Assembly (NCBI GenBank): GCA_021640185.1
Contig: JAJXDX010000122.1
Location: 1-5,899, forward strand
Direction: 5' to 3'
Origin: Oscillospiraceae bacterium
GTDB lineage: Bacteria > Bacillota > Clostridia > Oscillospirales > Acutalibacteraceae
Length of the DNA: 5,899 bases
Program-made: the position numbers and the translations under genes
Shown here: in pieces, positions 1 to 4,790 of the stretch
Layout: each line of letters starts with the position of its first letter
Numbering within the stretch: the first letter of the stretch is position 1
The notes under the pieces: model-generated
Told to the model about the DNA's origin: nothing
Databases searched by the model: none
The model's input: only the letters and a program-made list of their open reading frames with translations

Positions 1-777
1 GTCAAGGCTCGGGTCGCTGCCGTAAACAGAGGCGATGTAGGTCGACGACCCCGCCGCCTTCGGCACCGAAAAATCGACCAGCGCGCCGCTGCCGTCGGGG
101 ATCAGCAGATAGCCGTCGTCGCCCGTGCTGCCGCCGAAATGCGGCAAAAGCCCGATCTCCAGCGGCTGGATACCGGCCGGATACGCCGCTTTTTCCAGCG
201 GCAGATCGGCGATCAGCGCATCGCTGTCCAGCGTGTAGCACAGCGTGAAACGGAACATCTCGCGCTCGCCGTCCGCGCCCTCATCGGTGCGGTCGTCGAT
301 GAAGCGGTATGTCACGTCCAGTCCGTCGCCGCGCATCTCGGCGGAGAACGTCCCCCGCGCCACGCTGGCCGACCAGCTGTCCAGTGTTTTTTCGTTCTGC
401 CCGTCGATGTAGCGCACCGTCAGCTGGGAGCGGAACAGCGGCAGCGTGTCCGCGCCGATCGTGGCGTCGTCCGCCGCATCCGGCGCCACGGCATACCACA
501 CCCTGCCGGTGCGCCGGTCGAGCACGGCCACCGCCGCCGTTTCCGGATGATAGAGCAGCCGCAGCGCGCCGTTCTCGCACACCGTCGTGTATCCGGCAAG
601 CCGCGCCGCATCGGCGGCGTCCGGCTCCATGGTGCCGTCCGCCACCGCGAAGGGCGCGCCCTGCGGCACGCCGGCCTTGCGGCAGTCCTCCGCCGCCGGC
701 GCATAGGAGCGGCAGCCCGTCAGGCAGGAAAGCAGCAGCAGCCCGGCGGCGGCCAGCGCGATCGGTCTTTTTTTCAT
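1..777 (-). CDS. DUF5696-type lipoprotein, N-terminal 259 residues (cut by the left window edge)
   Basis: This is an uninterrupted minus-strand frame from an ATG at 777-775 to the window edge; the 3' end is missing. The first 22 residues are a lipoprotein signal: a basic start (MKKR), a hydrophobic stretch rich in Ala and Leu (about 6-19), and the lipobox LTGC with Cys22 as the lipidation site, so the product should be anchored outside the cytoplasmic membrane. Residues about 66-97 (ALRLLYHPETAAVAVLDRRT, then GRVWY) resemble the beta-rich N-terminal domain of DUF5696 proteins. DGYLLIPDGSGALVDF at 221-236 is the motif I most associate with that family. Full-length members are several hundred residues, so well over half is probably outside the window. 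The function is unestablished; the layout recalls secreted glycoside hydrolases with a beta-sandwich before a catalytic barrel, but no catalytic region is visible. The start is supported by AGAGAGGG 7 nt upstream. It is the last visible gene of the operon, 49 nt after the YIP1 gene. Confidence 0.85.
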   Translation of the reverse strand, partial: MKKRPIALAAAGLLLLSCLTGCRSYAPAAEDCRKAGVPQGAPFAVADGTMEPDAADAARLAGYTTVCENGALRLLYHPETAAVAVLDRRTGRVWYAVAPDAADDATIGADTLPLFRSQLTVRYIDGQNEKTLDSWSASVARGTFSAEMRGDGLDVTYRFIDDRTDEGADGEREMFRFTLCYTLDSDALIADLPLEKAAYPAGIQPLEIGLLPHFGGSTGDDGYLLIPDGSGALVDFSVPKAAGSSTYIASVYGSDPSLD

Positions 778-784
778 GTGGATG

Positions 785-792
785 CCCTCTCT
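785..792 (-). promoter_or_regulatory. Shine-Dalgarno of the DUF5696 lipoprotein gene
   Basis: Read on the minus strand this is AGAGAGGG, separated by 7 nt from the ATG at 777-775. Together with the lipoprotein signal that begins at this ATG, it fixes the start codon. Confidence 0.7.
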
Positions 793-804
793 TTCCGGAT
801 ACGG

Positions 805-826
805 CCGGTGCACCGCTTTGCACCGG
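805..826 (-). other. Perfect 8-bp intergenic hairpin directly after the YIP1 stop codon
   Basis: On the minus strand the arms are CCGGTGCA (826-819) and TGCACCGG (812-805), with the 6-nt loop AAGCGG. The first arm starts at the base right after the TGA at 829-827. The stem is GC-rich, with 6 of 8 pairs G-C. No run of U follows (the next bases read CCGTATCCGG), so it is not a standard intrinsic terminator. It sits 13 nt upstream of the lipoprotein gene's Shine-Dalgarno. It could be an mRNA processing or 3'-end stabilising element, a pause site, or a partial attenuator that sets the lipoprotein level. The stem is directly visible; the roles are inference. Confidence 0.6.
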
Positions 827-1456
827 TCAGGTGCGCAGCAGGATCTCTTTGTACACCGACCAAACGAAGCTGATCAGCTGCGAAAAAAGGTTGAAAAACA
901 GCAGCCCGATGAAGATAACGGCGATCATGGCGGCCGCCGTGAGCACGGTGGTCAGCAGCATCCGCCCCAGCGGATACTGGTGCACCGTCATGATTCCGGA
1001 AAACAGCAAAAAGAAGAACCACCCCACCGCGATCCAGTTCGCCGCCGTCAGATAGACCTCCTCGGTGAAGGTGCATAGGTTCGACAGCAGCGCCGCCGGC
1101 AGCGGGATCAGGATCAGCGGCACGCAGGCATACCCCGTCACCATCACGATGTCGCGAAACGTACCTTCCCCCTGCAGCAGCGTCGTCACCGACCAGTTCG
1201 CCACGCAGAACACCGCGATCAGCAGCGTCAGCTTCGTGATCTCGAACAGCATATCGTAGGGTGCGAACTTCTCGGTGTTGAACAAAAACGCCTGCGCCTG
1301 CTGCGCCCACACGTGGGTCAGCAGCATCAGCGCCGTCAGGATCAGCGCGGCGGACAGCCGCCCGCGCCCCTCCCGCTTCATGTCCCAAAACCCGTCGAAC
1401 GGATGGACGGAGATATGCAGGGCAAAACGCGCCTGCTCTTGCACACGGCGGATCAT
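827..1456 (-). CDS. YIP1-family polytopic membrane protein
   Basis: The 209-residue product begins with a short amphipathic, basic cytoplasmic segment carrying HPFDGFWDMK (18-27), a motif typical of bacterial YIP1-domain proteins. About five hydrophobic segments follow, near 33-54, 70-92, 104-127, 140-157 and 166-190. This agrees with the five-helix Yip1 fold and its usual length of about 200 residues. No catalytic residues are evident. Bacterial members have no settled function; proposals are membrane organisation or assistance to envelope complexes. The ATG overlaps the preceding TGA in an ATGA arrangement (1456-1453). The nearest good Shine-Dalgarno, AAAGGA at 1474-1469, is 12 nt away and GGGAG is only 1 nt away, so translation probably depends on ribosomes finishing the upstream gene. 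That ties its output to the propeller/TPR protein. Placement between two extracytoplasmic proteins suggests a membrane partner for them, which is inference. Confidence 0.85.
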   Translation of the reverse strand: MIRRVQEQARFALHISVHPFDGFWDMKREGRGRLSAALILTALMLLTHVWAQQAQAFLFNTEKFAPYDMLFEITKLTLLIAVFCVANWSVTTLLQGEGTFRDIVMVTGYACVPLILIPLPAALLSNLCTFTEEVYLTAANWIAVGWFFFLLFSGIMTVHQYPLGRMLLTTVLTAAAMIAVIFIGLLFFNLFSQLISFVWSVYKEILLRT

Positions 1457-2955
1457 GCTCCCGCACCGTCCTTTCTCTTTTTCCGGCGTACCCGCCGCAG
1501 GATGACGGCCGCCACGGCGATCGCCGCGCAGCCGATCGCCACGGGAGCGAACCAGTGCGCCGCCGTTTCCCGGCGGTATTCCGCATACGCTTTGTTGAAG
1601 CCGGTGTTCTTCGTCACGCTGTCGCCGCGGTAGTTGCCCAGTTCAAAGCAGCGCATCGCCTCGGCATAGTCGCCGCGGCGCAGGCAGATCTTACCGATCT
1701 GCGCATACGCCAGTTCAAAGTTCGCGTTCTTCTCCAGCACCTGCTGCCACGCCGCCATGCTCTCGTCATAGCGACCGGCGTTGTAGTGTTCCTCCGCCTG
1801 CGCGATCAGCGCGGCATACGCGGTACGCGAAAACACGGTGATCCGCCCCGCGCCCTTGTCGGCCACATACACGTCCCCGCCGCGCACGGCGATGGCCGAC
1901 GGCACGCTCACGCAGCCGATCTGCGTGCCGGTCCCGCCAAAGGCATACAGCAAGAACCCCTCGGCGTCATATACGAACACCCGGCCGTGCGCGGCATCCA
2001 GCACATAGGCCGTGCCCTGTCCGTCCGCCGCCACGCCGACCAGCACGGAACCGTCCGCCTCGTCGGTCACGATGTCGCCGCACACGTCCACATAGCCGCT
2101 GCGCGACAGCACGTCCTTGCCCGCAAGGTTCAGCCGCTTGACCGGGCTGCTCTCACCGGCTCTGGTCACGGCGTACAGCAGGCCGTCGCCGTCCATGAAA
2201 AGGTCGGTATACTCCACCGGCAAAAACTGCTCCATCTGGCGGCGCTGTTCCTTGGTCATCAGCCGCTTCCACAGGCGCGTGATCGGGTCGAAGGTCACGC
2301 TGTTCGATCCGATATATCCCACGAACCGGCCGTTCTCATCCAGCTGCAGCAGACCGTTGTGGTCGTTCTTCACCAGCACATACAGGCTGCCGGAGCCGTC
2401 CACCGCCACCCGCGTGGGCAAAAACAGATATTCGTCGTCCTCGGCGATACCGGTGGGCACGACGTCGGCGATGATGCGCCGCACGCGCCGCGTTTCCAGA
2501 TCCAGCACGACGATGCGCCGCGCGTTCGTGTCGCAGACGTACAGGCAGCCGTTGTCCTCGTCGACGAACAGCCCCGTCGGCCCGCTGAAGAACCCGAAGT
2601 TCCCTTCGTCGTCCTCAAAGCTGTCAACGGCCGCCGTCAGCGTCAGCGTATCGTCCAGCACATACAGCGCGTTCGCCGTGCTGTCGGTCACGTACAGCCG
2701 CCCGGCACCGTCGAACACCATGTGCTCCGGCGAGGTCAGCGGCACGCCGAGCGTCGACCGGTCGATCACCGTGCCCGGCCGGTACGGCGTGGGGCAGAGC
2801 ATCGCCTCGGCCGTGCCGCTGCGCGTCGAATACGTATAGCTGTCATAGGGCACGAACACCGGCTCGGCAGCCTGCGCCGCCTGCACGGGCGTGCAGCAAA
2901 GCAGCACCGCAGACAGCGCCGCCGCGGCCGCCGGGATGAACGGGCGTATCCTCAT
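1453..2955 (-). CDS. Secreted NHL-type beta-propeller plus TPR protein with a C-terminal membrane anchor
   Basis: The 500-residue protein has four parts. (a) A signal peptide: MRIR, a hydrophobic core to about 20, and a signal peptidase I site after A26 or A29; the Cys pair at 20-21 is not in a good lipobox. (b) A propeller of six or so NHL-like units, each with a 'xxVDxxGxLYVxDxxxxRIxVLD' pattern: about 73-102, 124-152, 178-206, 246-276, 293-330 and 350-377. (c) Two TPR-like helix pairs at about 380-412 (AEEHYNAGRYDESMAAWQQV) and 413-445 (GKICLRRGDYAEAMRCFELG). (d) A transmembrane helix at about 468-486 followed by the basic tail RRVRRKKRK. The expected topology puts propeller and TPR outside and the tail inside. 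NHL propellers bind proteins, glycans or nucleic acids and are often non-enzymatic, so a scaffold or sensor role for the transporter complex is plausible but unproven. The gene starts 28 nt after the MalG-type gene, with AAAGGGGG 9 nt before its ATG, and overlaps the YIP1 gene by 4 nt. Confidence 0.88.
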   Translation of the reverse strand: MRIRPFIPAAAAALSAVLLCCTPVQAAQAAEPVFVPYDSYTYSTRSGTAEAMLCPTPYRPGTVIDRSTLGVPLTSPEHMVFDGAGRLYVTDSTANALYVLDDTLTLTAAVDSFEDDEGNFGFFSGPTGLFVDEDNGCLYVCDTNARRIVVLDLETRRVRRIIADVVPTGIAEDDEYLFLPTRVAVDGSGSLYVLVKNDHNGLLQLDENGRFVGYIGSNSVTFDPITRLWKRLMTKEQRRQMEQFLPVEYTDLFMDGDGLLYAVTRAGESSPVKRLNLAGKDVLSRSGYVDVCGDIVTDEADGSVLVGVAADGQGTAYVLDAAHGRVFVYDAEGFLLYAFGGTGTQIGCVSVPSAIAVRGGDVYVADKGAGRITVFSRTAYAALIAQAEEHYNAGRYDESMAAWQQVLEKNANFELAYAQIGKICLRRGDYAEAMRCFELGNYRGDSVTKNTGFNKAYAEYRRETAAHWFAPVAIGCAAIAVAAVILRRVRRKKRKDGAGA

Positions 2956-2964
2956 TTTGCGTAT

Positions 2965-2972
2965 CCCCCTTT
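2965..2972 (-). promoter_or_regulatory. Shine-Dalgarno of the propeller/TPR gene
   Basis: The minus strand reads AAAGGGGG here, 9 nt before the ATG at 2955-2953, inside the 28-nt gap after the MalG-type gene. The remainder of the gap shows no stem-loop or promoter, which supports co-transcription with the permeases. Confidence 0.65.
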
Positions 2973-2983
2973 CGTTCGGCGGA

Positions 2984-3865
2984 TCATTCCTTCATGCCGG
3001 AGGTCGCCATCGTTTCCACGATGCGGCTCTGCGTCAGGATGAACAGCAGCAGCGGCACGATCAGCACGATCACGCTCACGGCGCTGGATACGCCGGTGCG
3101 GATCACGCCGCCCGCCGCGATCTGCGACAGCGCGTAGGGCAGCGATTTGTACTGTTCACTGTAGATGTAGGTGCTGTTCGTCCCGTTCCACAGCCCTTGG
3201 AACGAAAAGATGGCCAGCGTCAGCCACGCGGGCTTGACGTTCGGCATCACCACGCGCCAAAACGTCGTCAGATGCCCCGCCCCGTCGATCGCGGCAGACT
3301 CTAAGATCGAGTCGGGCAGCTGCTCCATGAACTGCTTCATGATGTACAGCCCCAAACTGCTGCCGAGCGCCGGCAAAATGATCGCCGCATAGGTGTCCAG
3401 CAGATGCAGCGAGGAGATCGTTTGGTAATTGACGATATCCGACACCGTAGACGCGAACATCAGCGACGTCACGATCAGCGTAAAGATCGCGTTCCCGCCC
3501 TTTAAGTGCAGCTTCGCCAGCGGGAAAGCGCACATCGAGGCGAACAGGATGTGCCCCACCGTGCCCGCGACGGACACGAAAGCGCTGTTGAACACATACC
3601 GGGACAGCGGCACCATGCTGTCGCTCATCACGGAGCCGAGCTGGCGGAAATTCTGCAGCGTCGGCGATACGACATAAAACTTCGGCGGATAGACGAACAG
3701 CTCGTTGAGCGGCTTGACCGACTGCAGAAAGATCAGCACGATCGGCAGGGCGCTGAACGCGGCGAACAGCAGCAAAAACAGCAGCATACAGGCGCTGCCC
3801 GCGCGGCTGCGGCTGAGGCGGCCGACGTTCGTGCCGAAAAACCGCTTGTGTTTTCGTTTTTTCAT
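2984..3865 (-). CDS. Carbohydrate ABC transporter permease, MalG/UgpE type (CUT1)
   Basis: The 293-residue inner-membrane subunit has a very basic cytoplasmic N-terminus (MKKRKHKR). About six hydrophobic segments follow, near 24-47, 92-116, 125-146, 155-177, 211-228 and 258-280. The cytoplasmic EAA loop that docks on the ATPase is at 189-212: ESAAIDG (189-195) with the conserved Gly195, then the Met-Pro pair at 207-208. The C-terminus (TSGMKE) matches the short conserved tail of MalG-like proteins. I chose the ATG at 3865 because it follows GGGGAGGG with a 9-nt spacer and lies 19 nt after the upstream stop. An in-frame ATG at 3919 would overlap the MalF-type gene by 35 nt, add 18 non-membrane residues and lack comparable support. 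It should form a heterodimeric channel with the neighbouring permease. The substrate cannot be read from the sequence; a carbohydrate is expected from the family. The family assignment is firm. Confidence 0.95.
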   Translation of the reverse strand: MKKRKHKRFFGTNVGRLSRSRAGSACMLLFLLLFAAFSALPIVLIFLQSVKPLNELFVYPPKFYVVSPTLQNFRQLGSVMSDSMVPLSRYVFNSAFVSVAGTVGHILFASMCAFPLAKLHLKGGNAIFTLIVTSLMFASTVSDIVNYQTISSLHLLDTYAAIILPALGSSLGLYIMKQFMEQLPDSILESAAIDGAGHLTTFWRVVMPNVKPAWLTLAIFSFQGLWNGTNSTYIYSEQYKSLPYALSQIAAGGVIRTGVSSAVSVIVLIVPLLLFILTQSRIVETMATSGMKE

Positions 3866-3874
3866 CAGCACCGT

Positions 3875-3882
3875 CCCTCCCC
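3875..3882 (-). promoter_or_regulatory. Shine-Dalgarno that decides the MalG-type start
   Basis: GGGGAGGG on the minus strand lies 9 nt upstream of the ATG at 3865-3863, within the 19-nt gap between the permease genes. It favours this start over the in-frame ATG at 3919, which lies inside the previous gene. Confidence 0.75.
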
Positions 3883-3884
3883 GG

Positions 3885-4790
3885 TCATTTGCCGATCCGG
3901 CCGATCGCTTTTTGGGCAAGCTTGTTCATGAGCAGGCTCATCAAAAACAGCACCGTGGCGATCGCGGAGGCATAGCCGCGCTCATAGCGGATCGTGGCGT
4001 AGTCCTGCAGATGGTGCATGACCGTGTGCGTGGCATAGTTGACCGACGGGAACCCGGTCATCACCGTGGCCACGTTCGCCGTGGTAAAGGTCGCGGTGAT
4101 CGACAGCACGGCCGACAGCATCAGGTGCGGCGCCATCATCGGCAGGGTGATGTACCACAGCTCTTGGAACCGGTTCTTTATCCCGTCGATCGCCCCGGCC
4201 TCGTAATACTGGCGGTCGACGGTGTTGAACCCGGCGCGCAGCGTCAAAAACGACGTACCGAGGCTCACCCACAGCTGCACCACGATGACGACGGCCATCA
4301 TATAGGTCGGGTCGGTGCGCCACTGGATCGGCTCGGTGATGAAGCCGAGGTTCAGCAAAAAGCTGTTCAGATAGCCGTAGATGTCCCCGTCGAACACGAT
4401 CAGCCAGATCGTGAACACGGCGTTCGACAGCGTCGGCGCGTAAAAGATCACGGTCAGGATCGTTTTCCACGGGTTGCGGTATTCGTTGACCATCCACGCA
4501 AGGAACAGGCTCAGCAGGTATCCCACCGGCCCCACGATCAGCGAGATGAGGAACGTGTTCTGCAGCGCGGTCAAAAACACCGTGTCGCGAAAGAACAGAT
4601 CGATGTAGTTGTCGAACCCCAAAAACCGCGGTGCCTCGAACACGTTATAGCTGGTGAAGCTGAGCACGAGGCTCATCACCACCGGCCAGACCGTGAACAC
4701 CGCGAACACCGCCAGATACGGCAGCATCAGCAGATAACCGGTGCCGTTGCGCTTCAGATAGTGCCCGGCATCCGCCAACCGTTTCGTCAT
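3885..4790 (-). CDS. Carbohydrate ABC transporter permease, MalF/UgpA type (CUT1)
   Basis: The 301-residue inner-membrane subunit has the usual length for single-domain MalF/UgpA-like permeases. Its N-terminus is short and cytoplasmic. A first helix (about 18-45, with LMLPYLAVFAVFTVWPVVMS) carries the typical family start, and further hydrophobic stretches lie near 71-100, 109-134, 162-182, 222-241 and 272-290. The EAA loop is at 195-221: YYEAGAIDG (195-203) with conserved Gly203, and Leu-Pro at 216-217. A late GYASAIATVLF segment (272-282) is typical of the last helix. It pairs with the MalG-type permease and receives substrate from the binding protein encoded just upstream. Its ATG forms ATGA (4790-4787) with the binding-protein stop, and AGAGGGGG lies 7 nt before it, inside the upstream gene. 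No ATP-binding subunit is in the window. The assignment is firm; the substrate is unknown. Confidence 0.95.
   Translation of the reverse strand: MTKRLADAGHYLKRNGTGYLLMLPYLAVFAVFTVWPVVMSLVLSFTSYNVFEAPRFLGFDNYIDLFFRDTVFLTALQNTFLISLIVGPVGYLLSLFLAWMVNEYRNPWKTILTVIFYAPTLSNAVFTIWLIVFDGDIYGYLNSFLLNLGFITEPIQWRTDPTYMMAVVIVVQLWVSLGTSFLTLRAGFNTVDRQYYEAGAIDGIKNRFQELWYITLPMMAPHLMLSAVLSITATFTTANVATVMTGFPSVNYATHTVMHHLQDYATIRYERGYASAIATVLFLMSLLMNKLAQKAIGRIGK

Noticed and set aside
281..823. Minus-strand alternative frame of 180 codons inside the lipoprotein region
   Set aside because: It is out of frame with the lipobox-bearing protein, low in complexity (Gly/Arg/Ala) and without a supporting family motif.
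805..826. Intrinsic terminator ending the operon after the YIP1 gene
   Set aside because: The stem is perfect, but no U-rich tract follows on the minus strand and a same-strand gene with its own ribosome binding site begins 28 nt later.
139..1055. Plus-strand open frames (139-873 and 309-1055) opposite the lipoprotein gene
   Set aside because: Both are Arg/Pro/Ala-rich shadows with no plausible domain, and they overlap each other as well as the lipoprotein frame, which has a clear lipobox and family motif.
774..1586. Minus-strand alternative frame of 270 codons across the YIP1 gene and the end of the propeller/TPR gene
   Set aside because: It ignores the ATGA junction and gives an Arg/Ala-rich product without membrane segments, whereas the YIP1 frame has a family motif and several helices.
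1555..3042. Long plus-strand open frame of 495 codons opposite the propeller/TPR gene
   Set aside because: It is antisense to a gene with a signal peptide, repeats and an anchor. Its translation is dominated by Arg, His, Ala, Val and Gln without domains or membrane segments, as expected from the complement of GC-rich codons.
3866..3919. Longer N-terminus for the MalG-type permease starting at the ATG at 3919
   Set aside because: It would overlap the MalF-type gene by 35 nt, while the ATG at 3865 has a strong, correctly spaced Shine-Dalgarno and gives the normal family N-terminus.
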